Source: CBDDLD01 sp965230605 (GTDB lineage Bacteria > Bacteroidota > Bacteroidia > Flavobacteriales > Flavobacteriaceae). From it: DNA of 64,000 nucleotides. A program made the translations under genes and the position numbers. The stretch covers positions 1,364,001 to 1,428,000 of the forward strand of contig CBDDLD010000004.1 of assembly GCA_965230605.1 (NCBI GenBank), given 5' to 3'. Position 1 is the first letter of the stretch. Each line of letters starts with the position of its first letter. Shown here in pieces: positions 33,266 to 41,876 of this stretch. Under the pieces are notes generated by a model. That model had not been told where the DNA came from and did not search any database. It worked only from the letters and a program-made list of their open reading frames with translations.

Positions 33266-34843
33266 ATGGATACTAACACAATACTCTACATTGTTGGAGG
33301 ACTGGTATTAGGAATTATACTAGGATATATAATCGCAAAATTTCTTGAAAAGAGTAATGCATCCAAGCTTATAAAACAAGCCGAAGCAGAATCTAAATCA
33401 ATTCTAAAGCAAGCAAAGTCGGATGCAGAAGCTCTAAAAAAAGACAAAATATTACAGGCCAAAGAAAAGTTTATAGAACTTAAGGCAGAACATGAAAAAG
33501 TGATCTTATCTAGAGATAAGAAAATGGCTGAGGCAGAAAAACGCACAAGAGATAAAGAATCTCAAGTCTCCAATGAACTTTCAAAGGCTAAAAAATCGAA
33601 TCAATCACTAGAGGATAAAATAAAAGATTACGACTTCAGGCTAGAGTTTTTGGATAAGAAAAAAAATGAACTTGAAAAGGCTCATAAAAATCAAATCAAA
33701 CAATTAGAGGTTATTTCTTCTCTTTCTGCTGAAGAAGCAAAAGAGCAGCTTATAGAGTCATTAAAGGAGGAGGCCAAAACTGATGCTATGGCTTTTGTAC
33801 AAGATACTGTAGAGGAAGCTAAACTAACCGCTCAGCAAGAAGCTAAGAAAATTATTATTAATACAATTCAGCGCATTGGTACTGAAGAAGCCATTGATAA
33901 TTGTGTGTCTGTATTTAATATCGAATCCGATGATATTAAAGGACGAATCATAGGTAGAGAAGGGCGTAATATTAGAGCTATTGAAGCAGCCACAGGCGTA
34001 GAGATTATTGTAGATGACACTCCTGAAGCTATCATTCTTTCTTGCTTTGATTCTGTTCGTAGAGAAGTTGCCAGGCTGTCATTACATAAACTAGTCACAG
34101 ACGGAAGAATACATCCTGCAAGAATTGAAGAGATCGTAAAGAAAACTCAGAAACAGATTGAACAAGAAATTATAGAAGTAGGTAAGCGTACTGTAATTGA
34201 TTTAGGGATTCACGGATTGCATCCGGAACTTATTAAGTTAGTAGGACGTATGAAATACCGTTCTTCTTATGGACAAAATCTTTTACAGCACTCACGAGAA
34301 GTTGCTAAATTATGTGGTGTTATGGCTGCAGAATTAGGCATAAACTCTAAACTTGCAAAACGAGCAGGATTACTTCATGACATTGGTAAAGTACCAGATT
34401 CTGAAGCTGACATCGAGACGCCACACGCCATTCTGGGGATGAAATGGGCTGAAAAGTACGGTGAAAAAGCCGAAGTGTGCAATGCCATAGGAGCTCACCA
34501 TGACGAAATAGAAATGACTACGCTTCTGTCTCCAATTATACAAGTTTGCGATGCTATATCGGGAGCTAGACCAGGCGCTAGACGACAAGTATTAGATTCT
34601 TACATTCAGCGTTTAAAAGATTTAGAAGCTGTTGCTTTTGGCTTTACTGGTGTTAAGAAGGCTTATGCTATACAAGCGGGTAGAGAATTACGTGTTATAG
34701 TAGAGAGTGAAAAAGTTTCTGATGATAAAGCAGCGAGCTTATCGTTTGAGATTTCTCAAAAGATACAAACCGACATGACCTACCCAGGCCAAGTCAAGGT
34801 AACGGTGATTAGAGAAACAAGAGCAGTCAATATTGCTAAATAA
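33266..34843 (+). CDS. rny: ribonuclease Y
   Basis: A 525-residue membrane-anchored endoribonuclease that starts mRNA decay. Order: N-terminal membrane helix (~8-26), a long coiled coil (30-190), a KH domain (GRIIGREGRNIRAIEAATGVEIIVDDTPEAIILSCFD, ~226-262), and the HD domain with HSREVAKLCG and the HD pair in LLHDIGKVPD (~345-375), metal ligands. Full length of the family. Follows the 6S RNA and ends in a terminator shared with xerD. Confidence 0.93.
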   Translation: MDTNTILYIVGGLVLGIILGYIIAKFLEKSNASKLIKQAEAESKSILKQAKSDAEALKKDKILQAKEKFIELKAEHEKVILSRDKKMAEAEKRTRDKESQVSNELSKAKKSNQSLEDKIKDYDFRLEFLDKKKNELEKAHKNQIKQLEVISSLSAEEAKEQLIESLKEEAKTDAMAFVQDTVEEAKLTAQQEAKKIIINTIQRIGTEEAIDNCVSVFNIESDDIKGRIIGREGRNIRAIEAATGVEIIVDDTPEAIILSCFDSVRREVARLSLHKLVTDGRIHPARIEEIVKKTQKQIEQEIIEVGKRTVIDLGIHGLHPELIKLVGRMKYRSSYGQNLLQHSREVAKLCGVMAAELGINSKLAKRAGLLHDIGKVPDSEADIETPHAILGMKWAEKYGEKAEVCNAIGAHHDEIEMTTLLSPIIQVCDAISGARPGARRQVLDSYIQRLKDLEAVAFGFTGVKKAYAIQAGRELRVIVESEKVSDDKAASLSFEISQKIQTDMTYPGQVKVTVIRETRAVNIAK

Positions 34844-34861
34844 ACCTTATAGTATAAATTT

Positions 34862-34889
34862 AAAAAGCATCCTAAATAGGGTGCTTTTT
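34862..34889. terminator. bidirectional terminator between rny and xerD
   Basis: 12-base arms AAAAAGCATCCT (34862-34873) and AGGGTGCTTTTT (34878-34889), one G-U, with T tracts on both strands. The last bases overlap the xerD stop. Confidence 0.85.
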
Positions 34890-35785
34890 TATTTTCTAGG
34901 ATGATAGTTGTTTAGGACTTTACTTAAGTGAGACCTGTCTATATGGGTGTATATTTCTGTAGTTGTAATACTCTCATGCCCAAGCATCATTTGAATAGCT
35001 CTTAAATCTGCACCATTTTCTAATAAATGTGTCGCAAATGAATGTCTGAATGTATGTGGCGAGACTTGCTTTTTAATTCCAGTTTTCTCAACCAATCGCT
35101 TTATAATTGTAAATATCATGGCTCTTGTCAGTTGCTTTCCTCTTCGGTTCAGGAATACAATATCTGTACTGCCTTTTTCGATAGCTTGATGATTTCTAAT
35201 ATAGTTTAGATATAGATTGATGTATTTCTTTGTAGTGTCACTTACAGGTACAAAACGTTGTTTGTTTCCTTTCCCCGTAACTTTTATAAATCCCTCTTCA
35301 AAGTAAAGGTCGGAGACTTTTAAATTTATGAGTTCACTTACCCTTAAACCACATCCATAGAGTGTTTCTAGTATAGCTCTGTTGCGCTCTCCCTGTGGTT
35401 TACTCAGATCTACGGCTTCAATGAGTTGATCGATATCATTTATAGATAGCGTATCAGGCAGTTTTCTTCCAATTTTAGGAGAATCAATAAGATCTAAAGG
35501 GTTAGTAGACCGATAGTCCTCAAACACCAAATAATTAAAAAAGGTTCTCAAGCCCGATATAATTCTTGATTGTGACCTTGGGCTTAATTCTTTAGAAATA
35601 TGATATATAAACTCTTGAATAGTTTGAGTAGAAATATCTAGAGGTGTAGCCTTGTCATTGTTGTCCAATAGATACCTTGTTAAACGCTTTATATCGTACT
35701 CATAGTTATCAATAGAGTTCTGAGAAAGCCCTCTTTCTATGCGCAAGTAGTGTTTATAATCGTTGATAGCATTGTCCCATTTCAT
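34889..35785 (-). CDS. xerD: tyrosine recombinase XerD
   Basis: A 298-residue site-specific recombinase that resolves chromosome dimers with XerC at dif. N-terminal SAM-like/core-binding domain (LSQNSIDNYEYDIKRLTRYL, ~20-40), then catalytic residues in order: Arg148 (LYGCGLRVSELINL), Lys172 (TGKGNKQRFVP), H-x-x-R at 244-247 (SPHTFRHSFATH), His270 (MLGH) and nucleophile Tyr279 (EIYTH). Core location beside rny, so a housekeeping recombinase and not a phage or integron integrase. Confidence 0.9.
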   Translation of the reverse strand: MKWDNAINDYKHYLRIERGLSQNSIDNYEYDIKRLTRYLLDNNDKATPLDISTQTIQEFIYHISKELSPRSQSRIISGLRTFFNYLVFEDYRSTNPLDLIDSPKIGRKLPDTLSINDIDQLIEAVDLSKPQGERNRAILETLYGCGLRVSELINLKVSDLYFEEGFIKVTGKGNKQRFVPVSDTTKKYINLYLNYIRNHQAIEKGSTDIVFLNRRGKQLTRAMIFTIIKRLVEKTGIKKQVSPHTFRHSFATHLLENGADLRAIQMMLGHESITTTEIYTHIDRSHLSKVLNNYHPRK

Positions 35786-36003
35786 ACATTAAAAAGAGGC
35801 GATTAACGAGTAAAATTAATACATTTCCTACGTATTTCGTCGTATTTTGCTTAAAAATTGTTAATAATTATTTTATTAAATGATTGATTTTCAATATTTT
35901 AAAAAATTATGTTTATAAAATTGTTGATAAGTAAGGGGTAAAACTTTATTTTTTGAAAAAAAAGTGCTTAGTTTGTTATAATCAATTTTAAAACTTAGAA
36001 ATT

Positions 36004-36489
36004 ATGAAAAAATTTTTTGTAGCTGTTTTTGCAGTTTTTGCATTTGCTAGTGCAGGTGCGCAAGGACAATTCAATGCAGGAATCAGTGGTGGTATACCAA
36101 TAGGTGATGCTGGTGATTTGGCAACTTTTGCTATTGCAGTAGACTTAGGATACCTTTTTGAGATATCTGATAGCTTTGATGCTGGTGTTGCTACTGGTTA
36201 TTCTCATTCCTTTGGTGATGAAATCAATGGATTTGAAATAGACGATGTACAATTTATTCCTGTTGCTGCTTCTGGACGTTTCGAAGTAGCTCCTAGCTTC
36301 ACCTTAGGTGCAGACTTAGGATATGCTATTGGTATTAATGATGGTAATGATGGAGGTTTCTATTATTCACCACGAGCACAGTATAGTGTTTCTGAAGCTA
36401 TAGACATTGTTTTAGCTTATCGTGGCGTTAGTGTAGATGGAGGTTCTTGGGATATCATTAGTGCTGGTGTAGAGTTCGGTATAGACTAA
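36004..36489 (+). CDS. small outer membrane beta-barrel protein
   Basis: A 161-residue protein with signal peptide (VAVFAVFAFASAGAQG, cleavage at about residue 20) and an alternating beta pattern of a compact 8-stranded barrel, ending in a GVEFGID-type strand. The expected terminal aromatic is not present. Its 5' leader shares a 14-base block with that of the next gene (36668), and the two proteins have the same signal-peptide style, so they are probable paralogues. Function unknown. Confidence 0.75.
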   Translation: MKKFFVAVFAVFAFASAGAQGQFNAGISGGIPIGDAGDLATFAIAVDLGYLFEISDSFDAGVATGYSHSFGDEINGFEIDDVQFIPVAASGRFEVAPSFTLGADLGYAIGINDGNDGGFYYSPRAQYSVSEAIDIVLAYRGVSVDGGSWDIISAGVEFGID

Positions 36490-36513
36490 TCCAAATTTGA
36501 TTAATAGCAAGAG

Positions 36514-36541
36514 AGAGGAGGCTTAGGTTTCCTCTTTTTTT
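36514..36541 (+). terminator. terminator of the 36004 gene
   Basis: AGAGGA (36514-36519) and TCCTCT (36530-36535) pair around a GGCTTAGGT-type loop, followed by a T tract to about 36541. Confidence 0.7.
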
Positions 36542-36602
36542 ATGCATAAAAGTCTCAAAATTAGTCAAATAAGAAAATTCTTGTTAATTTTTTATAAATC
36601 TG

Positions 36603-36634
36603 TTTGGACAATAAGTGTCCAGGACATACATTTG
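36603..36634 (+). promoter_or_regulatory. promoter with operator-like inverted repeat before the 36668 gene
   Basis: TTTG (36603-36606), 20-base spacer, TACATTTG (36627-36634): an excellent Bacteroidota promoter. A perfect inverted repeat TGGACA-N5-TGTCCA (36605-36621) covers the -33 box edge and spacer. ATG 36668 is 33 bases downstream. Confidence 0.7.
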
Positions 36635-36667
36635 CCGACCGATTTAAATTTTAAAACTTAATCTATT

Positions 36668-37180
36668 ATGAAAAAATTACTTTTAACTGCTTTAGCAGTA
36701 TTCGCTTTTGTAGCAGTAAACGCACAGGATGAAGATAAAGGAAATGCTTTATCTGAAGGAAACTGGTTAATTGAAATCAACACAGGATCTTGGACAACTG
36801 GTAGTACTGCATTTTCATTAACTTCTATTGATGGAAATACAGCTTGGGCTGCTGGTGGAGAAGCTGGTTACTTTGTTATCGATAACTTAGCTATTAAAGC
36901 TGGTCTAGGTTACGCTGATTCAGATTTATCTGATGGTACTTTTGTTTACAAATTAGGTGCTAAGTATTACATTGCTGGTGAGTTTCCTGTAGGTGTAGAT
37001 TTCACTGGAGCTTCTAATGATGGAAACAATGCTAACTGGGTAGGTGTACAAGGTGGTTATGCATGGTTTGTTGCAGACAATGTAAGCATTGAGCCAACTG
37101 TTCGTTACAACATCACATTAGACGAAAACGATGCTGATAGTGCATTCCAAGGATTAATTGGATTTGTATTTCACTTCTAA
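36668..37180 (+). CDS. small outer membrane beta-barrel protein (paralogue of 36004)
   Basis: A 170-residue protein: signal peptide (LLLTALAVFAFVAVNAQD), acidic segment, then alternating strands with glycine turns (KAGLGYADSDLSDGTF) ending GFVFHF, the C-terminal Phe expected of a barrel inserted by BamA. A strong promoter with an overlapping inverted repeat (36603-36634) and A-rich leader suggest high, regulated expression. No function assigned. Confidence 0.78.
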   Translation: MKKLLLTALAVFAFVAVNAQDEDKGNALSEGNWLIEINTGSWTTGSTAFSLTSIDGNTAWAAGGEAGYFVIDNLAIKAGLGYADSDLSDGTFVYKLGAKYYIAGEFPVGVDFTGASNDGNNANWVGVQGGYAWFVADNVSIEPTVRYNITLDENDADSAFQGLIGFVFHF

Positions 37181-37202
37181 TACATAGTAAAATATAAAGT
37201 CT

Positions 37203-37229
37203 AAAGGGAAGCTGTAGCTTCCCTTTTTT
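37203..37229 (+). terminator. terminator after the 36668 gene
   Basis: AAAGGGAAGC (37203-37212) and GCTTCCCTTT (37217-37226), loop TGTA, followed by T's. Confidence 0.85.
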
Positions 37230-37249
37230 ATTTTTAATACTTTTAAGGC

Positions 37250-37669
37250 ATGAAAAGACTTATTATTATCAATGGTCCTAATCTAAACCTATTAGGGAAG
37301 AGAGAACCGGAGGTATATGGTTCAAAGGATTTTGATAACTATTTGAAAGAATTAAGAGATCGCTATTCTAGTATAGAGATTGAATATTATCAATCTAATG
37401 TTGAAGGTGAACTCATAAATAAAATTCAGGAAACTGGATTTACTTATGATGGAATCATATTAAATGCTGCAGCATATACGCATACCTCAATTGGTATTGG
37501 TGATGTTGTGAAGGCTATTGAAACTCCGGTAATAGAAGTTCATATTTCCAATACATTTTCTAGAGAAGAATTTAGGCATTTGTCTTATATTTCGCCCCAT
37601 GCCAAAGGCGTAATTATTGGATTTGGACTAAAAAGTTATGATTTAGCTGTAGATTATTTTTTAAAATAG
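37250..37669 (+). CDS. aroQ: type II 3-dehydroquinate dehydratase
   Basis: A 139-residue shikimate-pathway enzyme. Motifs: IIINGPNLNLLGKREPEVYG (N-terminal with catalytic Tyr in EVYG region), YYQSNVEGELI, NAAAYTHTSIGIGD (with the catalytic His) and VEVHISNTFSREEFRHLSYIS. Full length for type II. In related genomes it lies beside xerD; here the two barrel genes are between them. Expressed from its own leader after the terminator at 37203. Confidence 0.92.
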   Translation: MKRLIIINGPNLNLLGKREPEVYGSKDFDNYLKELRDRYSSIEIEYYQSNVEGELINKIQETGFTYDGIILNAAAYTHTSIGIGDVVKAIETPVIEVHISNTFSREEFRHLSYISPHAKGVIIGFGLKSYDLAVDYFLK

Positions 37670-37675
37670 TATTGC

Positions 37676-38149
37676 ATGAAACAACTTGTTTTTCTTATTG
37701 TACTTACGGGTTGTGTATTTAATACTAATGCTCAGACAGGTTTTGGAATTAAGACCGGGCTTAGCTTAACTTTTTTTAATGAAGTTCAAGGTAACTTTGG
37801 GGAAGACCCGCAAACTGATATCGATTATTTTGGAGGTGTTTTTTTGGATATTTATATAACTGAAGCATTTCATATACAACCCGAGTTATTATATAAAGGC
37901 TTAGGGGATTTCGAATTTTTAAATGCGCCTATTTACCTAAAATATAATGTCGGAAGCAACTTCAGTATACTTGCGGGCCCCAGTTTAAATTATTTCTTCA
38001 ACTTTTTTGCAAATAATTTCAAAGTAAGAGGAGATGTCAGTTTTGCTTATCATCTCTCAAAGGCGTTAGATGTTAATATGAAAATCAGCTTCGGATTCGA
38101 AGAAATATCGCCTAATGTACTTTTTATTGGTCTGGGGTATAGGTTATAA
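37676..38149 (+). CDS. small outer membrane beta-barrel protein (PorT-like fold)
   Basis: A 157-residue protein: signal peptide (MKQLVFLIVLTGCVFNTNAQ), then strands typical of a PorT-like/outer membrane barrel (GFGIKTGLSLTFF, FGGVFLDIYITEAFHIQPELLYKGLGD) and ending FIGLGYRL. Six bases after aroQ, so co-transcribed. Unrelated in sequence to the 36004 and 36668 proteins beyond the fold. A weak hairpin (38154-38173) follows. Confidence 0.72.
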   Translation: MKQLVFLIVLTGCVFNTNAQTGFGIKTGLSLTFFNEVQGNFGEDPQTDIDYFGGVFLDIYITEAFHIQPELLYKGLGDFEFLNAPIYLKYNVGSNFSILAGPSLNYFFNFFANNFKVRGDVSFAYHLSKALDVNMKISFGFEEISPNVLFIGLGYRL

Positions 38150-38203
38150 AAAAAGCGACCCATTTGGATCGCCTCTATATATTCTTAAAATTTGCTTTAT
38201 TTA

Positions 38204-39580
38204 TTACAGGTGAATTACTTCATCGTAAGCGTCAGCAACAGCTTCCATAACGGCTTCACTCATTGTAGGGTGAGGATGAACAGCTTTTAAAACTTCATGT
38301 CCTGTAGTTTCAAGCTTTCTTCCTAATACGGCCTCAGCAATCATATCTGTAACACCGGCACCGATCATATGGCAACCTAACCATTCTCCGTACTTGGCAT
38401 CAAAAATCACTTTTACAAAACCATCTTTGTTTCCGCCAGCACTTGCTTTACCTGAAGCAGAAAATGGAAATTTACCAACTTTAATATCGTAACCTTGTTC
38501 CTTAGCTTGTGCTTCAGTAAGTCCGACACTAGCAATTTCTGGAGAACAGTATGTACAACCTGGGATATTCCCATAATCTAAGGCCTCAACATGCTGTCCG
38601 GCTATTTTTTCAACACAAAGGATACCTTCAGCAGAAGCGACATGCGCTAACGCTTGACCCGGAGTCACATCTCCAATGGCATAGTATCCTGGGATATTGG
38701 TCTGATAATAATCATTAACAAGGATCTTATCTCTATCTACGGCTATACCTACATCTTCTAATCCAATGTTTTCAATATTCGTTTTTATGCCTACAGCAGA
38801 AAGTACGACATCAGCTTCTAATACTTCTTCACCTTTTTTAGTCTTCACAGTAGCTTTAACGCCTTTGCCAGACGTGTCTACCGATGTGACCTCAGCTGAA
38901 GTCATTATCTTTATGCCACTTTTCTTGAAACTTCGCTCTAACTGCTTAGAAACTTCATCATCTTCAACCGGTACTATTTTTGGCATATATTCTACTATGG
39001 TCACTTCAGTACCTATAGAATTATAAAAGTAAGCAAACTCTACGCCTATAGCACCAGAACCTACAACAATCATTTTCTTAGGTTGCTTTGCAAGGGTCAT
39101 AGCTTCTCTGTATCCAATCACTTTTTTGCCATCTTGCGGTAAGCTTGGCAATTCTCTAGATCGCGCTCCGGTAGCTATAACAATATGGTCAGCACTATAC
39201 TCTTTACCTTCAACATCAATCTTCTTGCCAGGTTTTAGTTTTCCGAAACCTTCGAGAACATCAATTTTATTTTTCTTCATTAGGAACTGCACGCCTTTAC
39301 TCATTCCATCTGCAACACCACGGCTTCGTTTTACAACAGCATCAAAATCGTGCTCTGCATCTTTAACTTTTAAACCATAGTCTTCAGCATGCTTTAAGTA
39401 TTCAAAAACCTGAGCAGATTTTAATAATGCTTTAGTTGGAATACATCCCCAATTAAGACATACACCACCAAGGCTTTCTTTCTCAACTATTGCAGTTTTA
39501 AACCCCAATTGTGAGGCTCTAATAGCAGTTACATAACCTCCAGGGCCACTTCCTAATACTATAATATCATATTTACTCAT
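38204..39580 (-). CDS. lpdA: dihydrolipoyl dehydrogenase
   Basis: A 458-residue FAD disulfide oxidoreductase, E3 of 2-oxo acid dehydrogenase complexes. FAD-binding VLGSGPGGYVTAIRASQLG, redox-active disulfide C41-x4-C46 in LGGVCLNWGCIPTKALL, NAD site VVGSGAIGVEFAYFY, and the C-terminal HPHPTMSEAVMEA with the catalytic histidine. No E1/E2 genes adjacent, so a shared E3. Ends at a stop 55 bases from the 37676 gene on the other strand. Confidence 0.94.
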   Translation of the reverse strand: MSKYDIIVLGSGPGGYVTAIRASQLGFKTAIVEKESLGGVCLNWGCIPTKALLKSAQVFEYLKHAEDYGLKVKDAEHDFDAVVKRSRGVADGMSKGVQFLMKKNKIDVLEGFGKLKPGKKIDVEGKEYSADHIVIATGARSRELPSLPQDGKKVIGYREAMTLAKQPKKMIVVGSGAIGVEFAYFYNSIGTEVTIVEYMPKIVPVEDDEVSKQLERSFKKSGIKIMTSAEVTSVDTSGKGVKATVKTKKGEEVLEADVVLSAVGIKTNIENIGLEDVGIAVDRDKILVNDYYQTNIPGYYAIGDVTPGQALAHVASAEGILCVEKIAGQHVEALDYGNIPGCTYCSPEIASVGLTEAQAKEQGYDIKVGKFPFSASGKASAGGNKDGFVKVIFDAKYGEWLGCHMIGAGVTDMIAEAVLGRKLETTGHEVLKAVHPHPTMSEAVMEAVADAYDEVIHL

Positions 39581-39702
39581 ATGTATCTTTTTTGATCTAA
39601 ACTTGAAGCCACGAAATTACGAAACGTAAATGGAAAAAGTAAATTCAACTCTACAAATTCTGTAATAGTAAATAATGCTATTATTTACCTTCAACTTTAA
39701 TA

Positions 39703-40254
39703 TTACAAATCATCAGTGAAATGACGTTTACCTGCAGGTTTGGAGAACTTTTCTTTATTATAAGACTTAGATTGTCCTTTGGCTATAGACAGTGTTTTCC
39801 AGCTTTCGCCTTTATGAAGTTTGCCTAAAAAAACTATTTGACCAATATGGTATGAATAGTGGCAAAGCTGTCTGTTAATAGCTTCTGTAACTGTATGCCC
39901 CTGATTTCGTATGTGTATAATACGATTCAGATCCGAGGCAGTCAAAGGTTCTATAGCACTAAACAAACATGCCCAACCTCTTTCCCAAGCTTCAAGCATG
40001 GCCTCAGTATCATTAAAATCATCAACAAATTCTTCATCACGTTTTCGCCATTCTTTTTCACCGTCCTCAGTTAGGAAGTTTGTCCAACGGCTCAGCATAT
40101 TACCAACAATATGTTTTACAATAATGGTAACGCTATTAGAATCTTCAGAAAACTCATGCTTTAGTTCGTCAAAACTTAATTGACTAAATGTCTTATCTCC
40201 AAGAGATTTATAATATTGAAATTGCTTTATGGCACTGGTAAGATAACTCTCCAT
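39703..40254 (-). CDS. DUF1572 (DinB superfamily) protein
   Basis: A 183-residue four-helix-bundle protein. ESNSVTIIVKHIVGNMLSRW with a metal-binding His and the later NRQLCHYSYHIGQIVFLGKLHKGE are the DUF1572/DinB pattern. Uncharacterised, probably a metal-dependent thiol transferase. Its ATG overlaps the msrB stop (TAATG), so it is translated from the msrB mRNA and may belong to oxidative-stress handling. Confidence 0.82.
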   Translation of the reverse strand: MESYLTSAIKQFQYYKSLGDKTFSQLSFDELKHEFSEDSNSVTIIVKHIVGNMLSRWTNFLTEDGEKEWRKRDEEFVDDFNDTEAMLEAWERGWACLFSAIEPLTASDLNRIIHIRNQGHTVTEAINRQLCHYSYHIGQIVFLGKLHKGESWKTLSIAKGQSKSYNKEKFSKPAGKRHFTDDL

Positions 40255-40739
40255 TAGTTGTTACTTGGTACAAATTTTAAGGCAACACCATTTATACAGT
40301 GACGTTTCCCTGTTGTATTTCTTGGGCCATCATTAAACACATGCCCTAAATGTCCACCGCAAGTCGCACAATGCTCTTCAGTTCTTGCATATCCTATCTT
40401 GTAATCTGTAGTGTATTCTACATTACCCTTAATCTCACGATCAAAGCTTGGCCATCCGGTTCCAGAATCAAACTTATGCTCACCTTTAAACAAAGGGGTG
40501 TCACAAGCAGCACAGTGATAAGTTCCGGCTTCATAATTTTTATTTAATGGACTTGTAAATGGTCGCTCTGTACCGGCTTTTCTCAACACATAATATTGCT
40601 CTTTAGTCAATATCTCTTTCCATTCTGCGTCTGTTTTACTAACAGGATATACTTTTGCTTCTTTTTTAGTCTTTTCTTGGGCTAAACCATTGCAAGAGAA
40701 GAATAATCCAACCAATGCTAATATGGCAATCTTTTTCAT
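40254..40739 (-). CDS. msrB: methionine-R-sulfoxide reductase, lipoprotein form
   Basis: A 161-residue MsrB that reduces methionine-R-sulfoxide. Zinc-site cysteines in YHCAACDTPLF and EEHCATCGGHLGHVFNDGP, and catalytic Cys in RHCINGVALKFVPS. Unlike cytosolic MsrB it has a lipoprotein signal (ALVGLFFSC, Cys16), so it acts in the periplasm, repairing oxidised surface or envelope proteins. First gene of a two-gene unit with DUF1572; preceded by two inverted repeats. Confidence 0.93.
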   Translation of the reverse strand: MKKIAILALVGLFFSCNGLAQEKTKKEAKVYPVSKTDAEWKEILTKEQYYVLRKAGTERPFTSPLNKNYEAGTYHCAACDTPLFKGEHKFDSGTGWPSFDREIKGNVEYTTDYKIGYARTEEHCATCGGHLGHVFNDGPRNTTGKRHCINGVALKFVPSNN

Positions 40740-40793
40740 ACTATAAATTTAAACTTTTTTGTTGAATTTATAGTCGTCTAAACTGGTTTTAGA
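40740..40793. promoter_or_regulatory. two inverted repeats upstream of msrB
   Basis: A perfect 10-base repeat, ACTATAAATT / AATTTATAGT (40740-40749, 40765-40774), starts directly at the msrB start, and a 6-base repeat TCTAAA / TTTAGA (40777-40782, 40788-40793) follows. The rest of the 229-base gap to the M48 gene shows no other feature I can support. Confidence 0.5.
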
Positions 40794-40968
40794 TTACGAA
40801 AAAAGCACTTTTATTTAGTAAAACATTGTTAAATTTATCTATAGTTAAACTAATGACTACAGGATGTATTTAATAATATTAATATAAGATGTGACATTTT
40901 TAAAATTATGGTGTCATAAAATCGTAACGAATTTTGTAATTTTAATTGCATCATAAATCCATCATAAA

Positions 40969-41799
40969 ATGAAACTCAAAAAGAAAATTCTTGGTGTAGT
41001 TGTAGTCTTAATATTTGTATCCTGCGCAACTAACCCATTTACAGGTAAAAAAACGATGGCATTTGTATCCAATGATCAATTGTTTCCTATGTCATTCCAG
41101 CAATATAATCAGGTAAAGTCTGAAAGTAAGGTCATCACGGGAACAAGTGATGCTCAAATGATAACTAGAGTAGGGGAACGTATTGCAGTAGCAGCCGAGC
41201 GTTGGTTAAATGCTAATGGATACGAAGCTTATCTGAAAGATTATAAGTGGGAATATACTCTAATAGAGTCTGAGCAGGTAAATGCATGGTGTATGCCGGG
41301 AGGTAAGATTGCTTTTTACACAGGAATATTGCCTATTGCTCAAAATGAAACAGGGATCGCAGCCATTATGGGGCATGAGGTTGCTCACGCTCTGGCTAAT
41401 CATGGTCAACAGCGTATGAGTTCTGGAATGCTCCAACAAATAGGAGCCGGTGCTGTACTAGTTGCTACTAGTAAAGAAAGTTCAGAAAATCAGCAATTGT
41501 GGATGCAAGCCTATGGTGCGGCGTCTACTATTGGAGGAGTATTACCGTTTAGTAGAAGTCATGAAACTGAAGCCGATAAGATAGGATCATATCTAATGGC
41601 TATTGCTGGTTATAATCCGGATGAGGCTGCAGAATTATGGAAACGAATGAAGGCTAATAGTGGCGGCAATGCCCCTCCAGAGTTTTTAAGTACGCACCCA
41701 AGTAATGACACGCGTATTGCCACACTTCAAGAATTAGCACCGGTAGCTAAAGCAGAAGCCCGTAAGTTCGGGGTGACTTCGTTTAGACCAATTAATTAA
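40969..41799 (+). CDS. M48 family metalloprotease, lipoprotein
   Basis: A 276-residue protein with lipobox (VVLIFVSC, Cys19), then the M48 catalytic motif HEVAHALANHG (HExxH, around residue 140) and the downstream glutamate ligand in HETEADKIGSYLMA. This is the BepA/LoiP/YggG-like group acting on envelope proteins in the periplasm. Intact length. A leader of ~230 bases upstream contains no -7 box that I can support. Confidence 0.9.
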   Translation: MKLKKKILGVVVVLIFVSCATNPFTGKKTMAFVSNDQLFPMSFQQYNQVKSESKVITGTSDAQMITRVGERIAVAAERWLNANGYEAYLKDYKWEYTLIESEQVNAWCMPGGKIAFYTGILPIAQNETGIAAIMGHEVAHALANHGQQRMSSGMLQQIGAGAVLVATSKESSENQQLWMQAYGAASTIGGVLPFSRSHETEADKIGSYLMAIAGYNPDEAAELWKRMKANSGGNAPPEFLSTHPSNDTRIATLQELAPVAKAEARKFGVTSFRPIN

Positions 41800-41831
41800 T
41801 ATTCTATTAATAATAATTTATTTACTTTAGG

Positions 41832-41860
41832 AGCTGTTCTTTTTTAGAACAGCTTTTTTT
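41832..41860 (+). terminator. terminator after the M48 gene
   Basis: AGCTGTTCT (41832-41840) and AGAACAGCT (41846-41854) form a perfect 9-base stem, then a T run. Confidence 0.88.
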
Positions 41861-41876
41861 ATTAATACAATAAATT

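Noticed and set aside
34889..35785. XerD as the integrase of a mobile element
   Set aside because: It sits in a core locus beside rny, with no att repeats or cargo genes; the residues fit housekeeping XerD.
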